This document shows positions 53,153-61,591 of a stretch of DNA of 64,000 nt, piece by piece (within the stretch, counting starts at the first letter, position 1; every line of letters starts with the position of its first letter). The stretch comes from Desulfurispira natronophila (GTDB lineage: Bacteria; Chrysiogenota; Chrysiogenetes; Chrysiogenales; Chrysiogenaceae), in contig NZ_JACHID010000002.1 of assembly GCF_014203025.1 (NCBI RefSeq), forward strand, positions 207,313 to 271,312, read 5' to 3'. The translations under genes and the position numbers were made by a program. The notes beneath the pieces were generated by a model. The model made no database searches, was not told the origin of the DNA, and saw only the letters and a list, made by a program, of their open reading frames with translations.

Positions 53153-54621
53153 TTGGTACCATACTTTTGCTGCTGGTTATTGCCGGTTGTGCCAAGTCAC
53201 CGACACAGCAGCCTCTGCTGCCCTCTGAGGAGCGCCAGGCAATGCCAACATTCGATGATTCGTTTGAGCAGGCGGAGCCTGGTACTGAACTGGATTCCAG
53301 CCAACTACCACCGGCCATTTTACCTTCACCTTTCGCGCCGGTATCTCCCCTGGCCGGGCTTACCCCCGTCTCCATTCGTGCCAATGAAACGCCGCTGCGT
53401 ACAATCCTTAATATTGTGGCTGAGGATGCCGGGCTCAATGTGGTCTTTCACCGTGGAGTTCCCCAGCGCGAACCCCTGAGCCTGGTGCTGGACGAGACAC
53501 CTTTTGAAGAAGCCCTGGATACCATAATGGAAATTAGCGGCTGCTACTATCAGTTGCGGGGTCACTCGCTGCATGTTCATCGTTTCGAAACCCGTACCTT
53601 CAGTGTCCCCTACGTTCACACCCGCTCTTCCTTTACCTCTAACCTTGGCGGCGATGTGTTGGGAGGCAGTGGAGCAGGTTCCAATTATCGGGGCGAATTT
53701 TCCATGCGCTACGATAACCCAGAAGAGATGAACGATTTTTACCAGCACATTCACGACAATGTGGAGAGTCTGCTTTCGGAAGAGGGTCGTCTGGTTATGA
53801 ACCGCTTCAGCGGCATACTCAGTGTGACGGATCACCGTTCCAATGTAGATCGTATTGAAGATATGCTCAAACAGATTCTTGATCACTCCATGAAGCAGGT
53901 ACTGATAGAGGCGCAGATCTTTGAGGTGGTGCTCAACGACTCATACTCCCTGGGGATCAACTGGAGCGACGTGCTGAGTCGGGGCGACGGGACGTTTTCC
54001 CTGGCTCAGGCCACGTCTGGCGGGGCCGACACTGTCACCGGCAGTATTCGCTATACGCGGAACAACTTTCAGGGTGTGCTGGATGTTATGCAGACCGCGG
54101 GCAATGTGCAGACCCTCTCCAATCCGCGCATTCGGGTGATGAACAGCCAGACTGCCATTATTGCATCGGGGCGCATTACTCCTTTCTGGACCAAACGAGT
54201 AGATTACAGCGAAGTTGGCGGTCAGATCAATCGCATAGAAACCTACGATCGCCGCGATGTGCTCTCGGGAATATCCATGGGGGTGACACCGGTCATTACC
54301 AACGATGGAACCATAATGCTCAACGTCATTCCCGTATCTACCAACTTTGAGGAAATTGATCACCAGCGCGACAGCAGTGGCGACCTGATTGTCTCTGCTC
54401 CGGTGGTGAACATGAAAGAGGCGGGAACCATCATTCGGGTACAGGACGATGACATGGTGATTATTGGCGGCCTGATATCCACATCGACGCGGGAAGAGAG
54501 CCAGTCGGTGCTGGGACTGGCCGCTATTCCCTGGTTAGGACATCTGTTTCGTGGAGTATCTACCGTCGAAGAGAAGCGGGAGCTGGTTATTTTCCTGCGT
54601 ATACGCTCATTGGAGGTGTAG
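53125..54621 (+). CDS. mshL: Secretin MshL (MSHA/type IV pilus outer-membrane channel)
   Basis: A 498-residue lipoprotein secretin: lipobox LLVIAGC (Cys about 22), then a short linker and an N-terminal secretin/STN domain (about 85-155, ETPLRTILNIVAEDAGLNVV). An N1-like domain is followed by the secretin core with VEAQIFEVVLNDSYSLGINW and the late VLGLAAIPWLGHLF signature. It exports the pilus through the outer membrane. Length is typical for MshL (shorter than GspD). The ATG is preceded by GGAGGGGGAAAC. It lies inside the end of the mshK-like gene. Confidence 0.9.
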   Translation: MEYRRSAILIGTILLLLVIAGCAKSPTQQPLLPSEERQAMPTFDDSFEQAEPGTELDSSQLPPAILPSPFAPVSPLAGLTPVSIRANETPLRTILNIVAEDAGLNVVFHRGVPQREPLSLVLDETPFEEALDTIMEISGCYYQLRGHSLHVHRFETRTFSVPYVHTRSSFTSNLGGDVLGGSGAGSNYRGEFSMRYDNPEEMNDFYQHIHDNVESLLSEEGRLVMNRFSGILSVTDHRSNVDRIEDMLKQILDHSMKQVLIEAQIFEVVLNDSYSLGINWSDVLSRGDGTFSLAQATSGGADTVTGSIRYTRNNFQGVLDVMQTAGNVQTLSNPRIRVMNSQTAIIASGRITPFWTKRVDYSEVGGQINRIETYDRRDVLSGISMGVTPVITNDGTIMLNVIPVSTNFEEIDHQRDSSGDLIVSAPVVNMKEAGTIIRVQDDDMVIIGGLISTSTREESQSVLGLAAIPWLGHLFRGVSTVEEKRELVIFLRIRSLEV

Positions 54622-54624
54622 ATT

Positions 54625-55800
54625 ATGAAACCACAAATCCTTGCGGCGTCTTTGGCTCTGGTAGCCAGCTTGACTGTTAACCCGGTTGCGGCCGAAACTT
54701 TTGATGCTACAACTTCCGCCCATATGCTTAATGTACGCTCTGGGCCTGGTACCAATCACTCCATAGTAGGGGTCATTCGCCAGGGAGACCGGGTGCAGGT
54801 ACAAGGCGCTCACACCGCCACCAGTGGCAACACCTGGTACCGGGTTCATCTGGAGGATGCAAGTGGTTACGCATCTGGGCGCTACATCGAGCCGCTGGAG
54901 GAAAGCAAGCTGGGGCAGATGGCTACGGTAACCCCCCATTATCTCAACATGCGCAGCGCTCCATCAGCCAATGCTGCCGTGGTAGACGTGCTGCCACGGG
55001 GTACCCGGCTGGAGGTGGTGCAGCAGCGGGCAGTCAATGGTGCGCCCCAACCCTGGCTGGAAGTGAGCCGCAGTGACGGCAGAAGTGGTTTTGTCTACGC
55101 CGCCTATGTCAATGTGGAAAAGAGCGCAGCTGCTATGGCACCAGAAAAGCCAACCGTGGCTGAAGCACCAGCACCGGCTGCCGATTCAACGGTGATAACC
55201 ACTCAAGAGCAGGGCGCTACTCTTGCTCCAATCAATCCACGTCAGCGGGTGCGGCTGCTGGTACTGGCGGATCAGGCGTATACCGAGGGGCGACTCCATG
55301 AGAGTATGGAGCACTACGAAACTATAGCCTGGAGCGAAGAGGCGCCCCGTCAGGCGCTGGTGAACCTGCTTTACCTGTATGGTCGATTCCACTATCACCA
55401 CCGGGCCGAAGAAGTATTGCAGCAGTATCCCGACCACACCTCAGCCCTGGCCTACGCCTATGGAGCCGGCTATCTGGAAGACGGGCGCCCTCCCCTGGGG
55501 GACCTTGAGGAGATGTTGCTCAGCTATCGAGATAATGATCGCCACGGAACGGTACACTTTTTGCTGGGCTTTCTCTATGAGCGTCACACCCAGCATGAGC
55601 AGGCGTTGGCGTACTATCGCAGTGCTTATTTACGGGACCGCAGCAATGGACACTTTGCCTACGCCTACGCCCGCAGCAGCGAGTTGACGGGCACCTATCA
55701 GCGGGCCCACAGCCTTTATGCCGAAGTGCTGCAGTATGGTGACCAGGACTTGCATCACCACGCCCGCAGCCGTATGCAGGTACTGGCTCAGATTTATTGA
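54625..55800 (+). CDS. Exported SH3-like and TPR-like protein in the MSHA locus
   Basis: A 391-residue exported protein. Signal peptide 1-23 (ending PVAAE). Two bacterial SH3b domains follow at about 28-92 and 95-165 (MLNVRSGPGTNHSIVGV and YLNMRSAPSANAAVVDV), each a cell-wall-type adapter. A proline/alanine linker leads to a C-terminal helical-repeat domain (210-391) with TPR-like pairs such as HESMEHYETIAW and EQALAYYRSAYLRDRS. In canonical MSHA loci this place holds mshM (AAA ATPase) and mshN (TPR protein). Here only the TPR part resembles MshN, and the SH3 pair is new. It has a periplasmic location and is 3 bases after mshL. Confidence 0.75.
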   Translation: MKPQILAASLALVASLTVNPVAAETFDATTSAHMLNVRSGPGTNHSIVGVIRQGDRVQVQGAHTATSGNTWYRVHLEDASGYASGRYIEPLEESKLGQMATVTPHYLNMRSAPSANAAVVDVLPRGTRLEVVQQRAVNGAPQPWLEVSRSDGRSGFVYAAYVNVEKSAAAMAPEKPTVAEAPAPAADSTVITTQEQGATLAPINPRQRVRLLVLADQAYTEGRLHESMEHYETIAWSEEAPRQALVNLLYLYGRFHYHHRAEEVLQQYPDHTSALAYAYGAGYLEDGRPPLGDLEEMLLSYRDNDRHGTVHFLLGFLYERHTQHEQALAYYRSAYLRDRSNGHFAYAYARSSELTGTYQRAHSLYAEVLQYGDQDLHHHARSRMQVLAQIY

Positions 55801-55826
55801 TAGATGAAGAAACGAGGATTTGCTCC

Positions 55827-57641
55827 ATGAACCAACCCCCGAAAAAGCTGCGCATTGGCGATATGCTGGTTGAAGCAGAACTCATCACCCAGGAGCAGCT
55901 GATGCAGGCTCTGGATGAGCAAAAGCGCACCGGCAAAAAACTGGGCCGTGCCCTGATTGATATGGGAATGGTCAAGGAGGATCAGTTCCTGCGGCTGCTG
56001 GCGGAAAAGGCACGACTGCCTTTTGTGGAGCTTAAGCATTACAAGTTCAAGGATGAACAGGTAAAGAAGCTGCCCGAATCCCTGGCCCGCCGCTTTCGCG
56101 CCATAGTCCTCAGTGAGCGGCCCGACGGCACGCTGGTGGGGATGGCGGATCCCATGGATATCTTTGCCATTGACGAGCTGCAACGCGCACTCAAGCGTCC
56201 TGTCTTCCCTGCTGTCGTACGGGAGTCAGAGCTGGTGACGGCGCTGGACAATACTTATCACCAGCAGGAGGATATATCCTCCCTGGCCCAGGAGCTGGAA
56301 AGCGAGCTCAAGGATACCACCGACTTTGACCTCACCAATTTGATGGGGGGAAACCGAGGCAATACTTCGGAGCTTCTGGTGGTGCGACTGCTGCAGGGGA
56401 TACTGGAGGATGCCGTACACTCTAACGCTTCTGACGTGCACATTGAGCCTGATGAAAATATTCTGCGCATTCGGCACCGCATTGACGGTGTGCTCCACGA
56501 ACAGACCATGAAAAAACAACGGATAGATTCAGCCCTGATTATGCGCCTGAAAATTATGTCGGGCCTGGATATTTCCGAAAAGCGTTTGCCCCAGGACGGC
56601 CGTTTTTATATCAAAATCAAGGGGCATGCCGTCGATGTGCGGGTTTCCACTTTGCCCAGCCAGTATGGCGAGTCCGCCGTGCTGCGACTGCTGGACCAGT
56701 CCCAGGGCATTTTGAGCCTGGAAAAGCTGGGCATGCCACCAGCGATGCTGGAGCGTTTTCGCATGCTCATACATCGTCCCCACGGCATGGTACTGGTGAC
56801 CGGGCCGACGGGCAGCGGGAAAACCACGACCCTCTATGGTGCCCTGAGCGAGCTGAATACTGCTGAGCGCAAGATTATCACCGCTGAAGATCCGGTGGAG
56901 TACCGCCTGCCCCGCATTACCCAGGTGCAGATCAACACCAAGGTCGGGTTGACCTTTGGCAAAGTGCTGCGCTCAGCCCTGCGCCAGGATCCCGACGTTA
57001 TGCTTATTGGCGAGATGCGGGACCAGGAAACGGCAGAAATCGGCCTGCGGGCCGCCATGACCGGCCATATGGTACTTTCTACCCTGCATACCAACGATGC
57101 CATCAGCAGCGCCATGCGACTGGTGGATATGGGAGCCGAGCCCTTTCTCGTGGCAACAGCCCTGCGCGGGATTATTTCTCAGCGCCTGATCCGTCGCATC
57201 TGCGACAATTGCCGGGAGCCCTATCAGCCGGAAGCCCGTGAAAAAATATGGATAGAACATATCAACGACAACCAGATAAATGCCGATGAAACCAAATTTT
57301 ACTTTGGCAAGGGCTGTCACATATGCAATAACACCGGCTACCGCGGCCGGTTGGGCGTTTACGAAATGCTGGATATAGATGAGAAGATGATTGACGCCTT
57401 GCGCCAGGCTGATCCATCCGCCTTTGGCCGGGCTGCCAAAGCTTCTCCCCACTATCGTCCCCTGGCCCAGGGTGCCCTGGATGCTGCTATGGAAGGTACC
57501 ACCACCATAGAGGAAGTATTCCGGGTCAGTGCCTCCCTGGAGGAGCGAGAGCGAGAGCCAGAAGCGACTGCGGACTCCGGCGCTCCTCCCATGGTACCTA
57601 CCAACCCCCAGGAACAACTGGCCGTCTTGCGAGGAACCTAA
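55827..57641 (+). CDS. mshE: MSHA assembly ATPase MshE (GspE/PilB family)
   Basis: A 604-residue cytoplasmic extension ATPase. Residues 1-160 are an MshEN domain (RIGDMLVEAELITQEQL...), which in MshE proteins binds cyclic di-GMP, with KKLRIG and later repeated LGRALIDMGMV elements visible. The NTPase core follows: Walker [11 protein letters not shown] at 326-335, Asp box SNASDVHIE, Walker B GEMRD near 394, and a zinc pair ICDNC near 458 with CHICN near 497. A C-terminal alanine/glutamate-rich tail ends the chain. I chose the ATG at 55827 (GAGGA upstream); an ATG ten codons earlier is also in frame. Confidence 0.9.
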   Translation: MNQPPKKLRIGDMLVEAELITQEQLMQALDEQKRTGKKLGRALIDMGMVKEDQFLRLLAEKARLPFVELKHYKFKDEQVKKLPESLARRFRAIVLSERPDGTLVGMADPMDIFAIDELQRALKRPVFPAVVRESELVTALDNTYHQQEDISSLAQELESELKDTTDFDLTNLMGGNRGNTSELLVVRLLQGILEDAVHSNASDVHIEPDENILRIRHRIDGVLHEQTMKKQRIDSALIMRLKIMSGLDISEKRLPQDGRFYIKIKGHAVDVRVSTLPSQYGESAVLRLLDQSQGILSLEKLGMPPAMLERFRMLIHRPHGMVLVTGPTGSGKTTTLYGALSELNTAERKIITAEDPVEYRLPRITQVQINTKVGLTFGKVLRSALRQDPDVMLIGEMRDQETAEIGLRAAMTGHMVLSTLHTNDAISSAMRLVDMGAEPFLVATALRGIISQRLIRRICDNCREPYQPEAREKIWIEHINDNQINADETKFYFGKGCHICNNTGYRGRLGVYEMLDIDEKMIDALRQADPSAFGRAAKASPHYRPLAQGALDAAMEGTTTIEEVFRVSASLEEREREPEATADSGAPPMVPTNPQEQLAVLRGT

Positions 57642-57644
57642 ACC

Positions 57645-58901
57645 ATGCCACAGTTTGACTACCAGGGGCGGGATGCCAGCGGAAAAACCACCAGCGGAAC
57701 CGTTGACGGCATGAATATGGACACGGTGGCTGGTGACCTGCTGGCCCAGGGTATAACCCCCATACGTATTGCTCCTGCCACAGCCAGCAGCAAAACGCCC
57801 AAGCAGCGCGACAGCCTCAACCTGCGGGATCGGTTTGCCGGCCTGCAACACCTTGTCGGCGACAAGGTACGTACCGACGACCTGCTTATTTTCTGCCGTC
57901 AGATGTACGCGCTTATCAAGGCCGGAGTGCCCCTGATGCGGACTCTGCACGGCATGGCCGAAGCAAGCTCCAATAAATCCATGAAGCGGGTTCTGCAAGA
58001 TGTGGCCCACCAGCTGGAATCCGGCCTCTCCCTGTCAGCCAGCCTGCAAAGCCATCCCAGGGTTTTTCCTCCCATCGTGATTAACATGGTTCATATTGGC
58101 GAAAACACTGGCCAGCTCGATAACGCCTTTTTGCAGATAGGTGCTTATCTGGAAATGGATAAAAATAACAAAAAGCGCATAAAGCAAGCCACCCGCTACC
58201 CCACCGTCATCATCACCGCCATGGCGCTGGCCATCACGGTCATCAATGTTATGGTTATTCCCGCTTTTACCCAGGTCTTCGCCCGCATGGGCACCGACTT
58301 GCCTCTGGCTACCCGGTTTCTCATCGGCATGTCCAGTGCCTTTACCAATTACTGGTGGCTGATGCTGCTGGTGATTGTCGGCGGCATTATCGGCCTGAAA
58401 TATTACCAGCGTACCTCCCAGGGAGCCTATGTGCTGGATCGGGTAAAGTTGAAAATCCCACTGCTCGGACCCTTAACGGAACGCATAGTGCTCTCCCGGT
58501 TCTGCCGTACCCTCTCCATGCTCCTTAGTGCTGGGGTGCCCACGCTGCAGGCCCTCAGTTCCGTCAGTCGCTCCATCGGTAACAGCTTTATTGCCCGCTC
58601 CATCGACGATATGCGTCAGAGCATCGAAGGAGGTGAAAGCCTTTCCCGCAGTGCCGCCGCCACCCGTCGTTTTACCCCCATGGTGCTGCAAATGATGGCC
58701 GTTGGCGAAGAGACCGGCTCCACCGATACCATGCTGCTGGAAACCGCCGAGTTTTACGACGAAGCCATTGACTACGACCTCAAGCGCCTCTCCGACGCCC
58801 TGGAACCCATACTGCTGGTCTTTATGGGAGCCCTGGTACTGCTGCTGGCGCTGGGAATATTTATGCCCATGTGGAGCATGGGCTCCGCCATGACCGGTTG
58901 A
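57645..58901 (+). CDS. mshG: MSHA inner-membrane platform protein MshG (GspF/PilC family)
   Basis: A 418-residue polytopic platform protein: N-terminal QFDYQGRDASGKTTSGTVDG, then two T2SF domains separated and followed by membrane helices (about 185-210, 230-250 and 385-410). The first domain has the G-x-PLMRTL helix (AGVPLMRTLHGMAEAS), the second AGVPTLQALSSVSRSI. It starts three bases after mshE. Compared with the T2SS GspF elsewhere in this window it has the additional polar segment typical of MshG. Confidence 0.9.
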   Translation: MPQFDYQGRDASGKTTSGTVDGMNMDTVAGDLLAQGITPIRIAPATASSKTPKQRDSLNLRDRFAGLQHLVGDKVRTDDLLIFCRQMYALIKAGVPLMRTLHGMAEASSNKSMKRVLQDVAHQLESGLSLSASLQSHPRVFPPIVINMVHIGENTGQLDNAFLQIGAYLEMDKNNKKRIKQATRYPTVIITAMALAITVINVMVIPAFTQVFARMGTDLPLATRFLIGMSSAFTNYWWLMLLVIVGGIIGLKYYQRTSQGAYVLDRVKLKIPLLGPLTERIVLSRFCRTLSMLLSAGVPTLQALSSVSRSIGNSFIARSIDDMRQSIEGGESLSRSAAATRRFTPMVLQMMAVGEETGSTDTMLLETAEFYDEAIDYDLKRLSDALEPILLVFMGALVLLLALGIFMPMWSMGSAMTG

Positions 58902-59348
58902 ATGATGAAAGGATTTACGCTGCTGGAACTGATATTGACCCTGGTAATCGTCGGCATACTGGCGGGAGTAGCCGTCATGGCCTGGCCAGGGAGAGACATA
59001 GAGGTTGGCGTCTATGCCCAGCGGATGGTGAGCGATATCAGGTATGTGCAGCTTACGGCCATGACTTGCGAAGACTGTGAAACCGGAGCCATTGTCATTG
59101 ATGGCAATGGGTATGAATTTCAGTTGGATGGTGTGCCTCGGTCATTTGCCGATGGGCAGATGGGGCGGGATATAGCTGCACTAGGGTTAAATGTCAGTGG
59201 TGATGGAGTTATCTTCGATTCTGAGTTTGGGGAGCCGGTGGATAGTGGGGGAACATCTCTGACAAGTGCTCTGTCTCTTACTCTCAGTGGAACGGCAATC
59301 TGCATCTATCCCCGCACCGGCTATACCGAGATAGGTGCTTGTTCGTAA
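58902..59348 (+). CDS. Type IV prepilin-like protein (MshC/pseudopilin-like)
   Basis: A 148-residue prepilin: a very short leader MMKG, then the peptidase cleavage site G/FTLLELILTLVIVGILAG, with the conserved Glu at position 5 after cleavage. The mature chain then has an alpha-helical spine followed by a beta-rich head that includes a CEDC pair and a second CIYPRTGYTEIGAC pair. These are cysteines fit for disulfides, as seen in minor pilins such as MshC. The major pilin MshA would be expected at this place, but the sequence pattern is of the minor type. Its ATG abuts the mshG stop. Confidence 0.8.
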   Translation: MMKGFTLLELILTLVIVGILAGVAVMAWPGRDIEVGVYAQRMVSDIRYVQLTAMTCEDCETGAIVIDGNGYEFQLDGVPRSFADGQMGRDIAALGLNVSGDGVIFDSEFGEPVDSGGTSLTSALSLTLSGTAICIYPRTGYTEIGACS

Positions 59349-59409
59349 ACTGCGTATGTACAGCAAATAACTACACATTTGTAAAAACAACTTCCCAGGA
59401 AGGGCGATA

Positions 59410-60495
59410 ATGAAAAAATTCGTTTGCTTACTGATTACCCTTGGATTTATTACAACAATAGCCGGGTGCAGTGGGGATGACACGGTGGCAAGAGCAGGCA
59501 ATGACGGTGCAGAGCTCACGCTCAGAACTGATAAAAAATCCATTGTTGCTGATGGACAGGCCACAGCTACCATAGAAGTTGCACTCATTGAACGGGACTC
59601 ATCCCTATCTGAAGTCCAGTCAGTAGTGCTGTCAACTTCGTTAGGAGAGATATTTGATAAAGAGGGAGAGCCACTTGAGCAATTAGAGGTTTCAGGAATG
59701 CAAGGCGGTAATAAAATATTTTTTCGCTCTGAACACGCCGGAGAAGCGTTACTTGTAGCCAAGTATGGTGAGTTGACAGCAGAGCTGAAGCTCAGGGCTG
59801 AAGCTATTGAAGGAACGAAATTGGCTCATCACCTTTTTGCAACGCCAGCATATGAAAACCTCTGCCCTGAGCTGATGAGTTGCTTACGCCTGGATTACTA
59901 CTCGTCGAGCAGTCAAATAAAAGTCTTCACAACAGGCAACTACACAGCCCCCGATGGCATGGAACTTGATCTTTATGTGCTTGATCTGGTCCTGGCTTCG
60001 GGAACAAATGGCGAAGGCAGTGCTGATGCAATGCGTTTTCTTGATAGTTCAGCAAGTTTTGATTCAGGAATAATTGCAGCAGGAGACATTCTGGTTCTGC
60101 CACAACTTCCCTCAGAAAATCGGGTACGCACCATAACCCGCTCTGCAACTCAGCACGACACCTTGTACATTGAGCACCCATTCACAAAAAACTTTAACAA
60201 TGAACCCTATTTTATAGCCCGCCAAAGTACCGTTGCCGATATATACGGCTTTGAGGATGAAGAGGAGGGGGAGAAGCTCCTTTACCAGGGGAGCACATCA
60301 TCCCTCAAAGATGGACAAGCCAGCTTTGCTTTTGACTACCCAGTGGAACGTGCGGATTATGGTTGCCCAGATAATAGTGGAAACCTTCCCGCTCAGCAGA
60401 GTGAAAGAGTCTATGTCGTAGTTCTTTCACAACATTCCAGTGGCCTGCAAGGATTTGTCAGTGAAGATGGAGAATTTTGTTTTGCTGCGCCATAA
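59410..60495 (+). CDS. Ig-like lipoprotein embedded in the pilin cluster
   Basis: A 361-residue lipoprotein: lipobox ITTIAGC (Cys about 20). An Ig-like domain of the invasin (Big-1) type follows at about 30-135, with LRTDKKSIVADGQATATIEVAL and the terminal GEALLVAKYGELTAELKL strand. After it comes a region of about 220 residues rich in Ser, Asn and aromatic residues without a family I recognise. It is in the prepilin cluster and overlaps the next prepilin's 5' end by about 29 bases, so it is translated from the operon. It may be an outer-membrane anchor or adhesin. The ATG has AGGAAGGG. Confidence 0.7.
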   Translation: MKKFVCLLITLGFITTIAGCSGDDTVARAGNDGAELTLRTDKKSIVADGQATATIEVALIERDSSLSEVQSVVLSTSLGEIFDKEGEPLEQLEVSGMQGGNKIFFRSEHAGEALLVAKYGELTAELKLRAEAIEGTKLAHHLFATPAYENLCPELMSCLRLDYYSSSSQIKVFTTGNYTAPDGMELDLYVLDLVLASGTNGEGSADAMRFLDSSASFDSGIIAAGDILVLPQLPSENRVRTITRSATQHDTLYIEHPFTKNFNNEPYFIARQSTVADIYGFEDEEEGEKLLYQGSTSSLKDGQASFAFDYPVERADYGCPDNSGNLPAQQSERVYVVVLSQHSSGLQGFVSEDGEFCFAAP

Positions 60496-60934
60496 AGAAG
60501 CAAAATTTTCTCCCCGCTCAGCCGTAGCCGCGGTCATAACCCGGTCGTCTCGCGGCTTCTCTCTGATAGAGCTCATAGTCTTTATCGTCGTCATCGGTAT
60601 TGCTGCTTCCGCTATCATGGGAGTTTTTGCACCAGTGCTGCAGGGGGCGCCCACCAGTGCGGATATTCTTCGGAAATCTTATCTGGCCATGGAGCGTGTG
60701 GAGCTGATCTACGCCAGGGGAGGTTGCAGTTCTGCTGACTGTGATGACGAGTTTACAAGTAGTGGCTGGTGTGATGTTGAGCCATGCAATCCACCGTTGA
60801 TGATTAACCAGGAGATCGAAGAAGCACACCCAGGCTATTCCAGTGAAAATAATCCAGTATATGACGTAACAGTAGAGGTTGACAGTAGCTTTGAGTTTAT
60901 TTTCAGGGAAGTACATTTGGGGCAACAACAGTGA
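60467..60934 (+). CDS. Prepilin-like protein (MshD-like)
   Basis: A 155-residue prepilin. The leader is unusually long (about 29 residues with basic patches), ending in the site RG/FSLIELIVFIVVIGIAAS with Glu at +5. The head region contains several Cys (CSSADCDDEFTSSGWCDVEPC), suggesting disulfides. I placed the start at ATG 60467; an in-frame GTG nine codons earlier overlaps the lipoprotein more deeply. It overlaps the following prepilin gene by 4 bases (GTGA). The position matches mshD in canonical loci. Confidence 0.75.
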   Translation: MENFVLLRHKEAKFSPRSAVAAVITRSSRGFSLIELIVFIVVIGIAASAIMGVFAPVLQGAPTSADILRKSYLAMERVELIYARGGCSSADCDDEFTSSGWCDVEPCNPPLMINQEIEEAHPGYSSENNPVYDVTVEVDSSFEFIFREVHLGQQQ

Positions 60935-61464
60935 AGCGTGGCAAGTCTGGCTTTACCCTATTTGAGGTAATTATTACCCTGACCATTATAGGGGTTCTTT
61001 TTGCTGCGACCGCCCCTCTCCTGCGCAGTGCCATTGAGTCCTACTTTTTAGCCCGTGATATGAGTGATGAGTTAATGCAGATTAACATCGCAATGGAGCG
61101 TATGACGCGGGAAATTCGTGGCAGCGAAATACATTCAGTCGAGGGCAATACGGCTTTATCGGTATACACAGAAGCTGGGCTGGTGTGCTTTGTGTCAGAA
61201 GGTGGTCGCATATATCGTGGAGAAAATGCCAGTGCAAGTGATTGTTTTGGCCACATCAATTCAGTTCCTTTGACATCAAGCATATTGAGTCATGGAGAGC
61301 TCTTTGGTTATTTCGATTTTGGCAGCGATTGTGGCGATCTGGTGATCAGCAGTGACCCCACAGACGCCAACGTTGTCACCTTGGCTATACAAGCAAGCAC
61401 CTATAGTAATCCATTTCGCACAGCAGTGTATGTACAGCTAGAAGCCAACTCTTGTTTTGAATAA
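60931..61464 (+). CDS. Prepilin-like protein (MshO-like)
   Basis: A 177-residue prepilin starting with GTG at 60931. The leader MKRGKSG is short and the cleavage site is G/FTLFEVIITLTIIGVLFAA, with Glu at +5. The MERMTREIRGSEIHSVEG segment after the spine helix is typical of MshO and other J-type minor pilins that sit at the pilus tip. Two further Cys pairs lie in the head. It overlaps the MshD-like gene by 4 bases. Confidence 0.78.
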   Translation: MKRGKSGFTLFEVIITLTIIGVLFAATAPLLRSAIESYFLARDMSDELMQINIAMERMTREIRGSEIHSVEGNTALSVYTEAGLVCFVSEGGRIYRGENASASDCFGHINSVPLTSSILSHGELFGYFDFGSDCGDLVISSDPTDANVVTLAIQASTYSNPFRTAVYVQLEANSCFE

Positions 61465-61591
61465 CATAAAACAACATCACCATGACAGTAACTAGCGGAA
61501 ATGACTGGACAGATTGCATCAAAAGGATACAATTGCAATAAGTAAAACTTTATGTTTCGATTTGCTGCTATTATTGTGCGGGAGATTCGGT

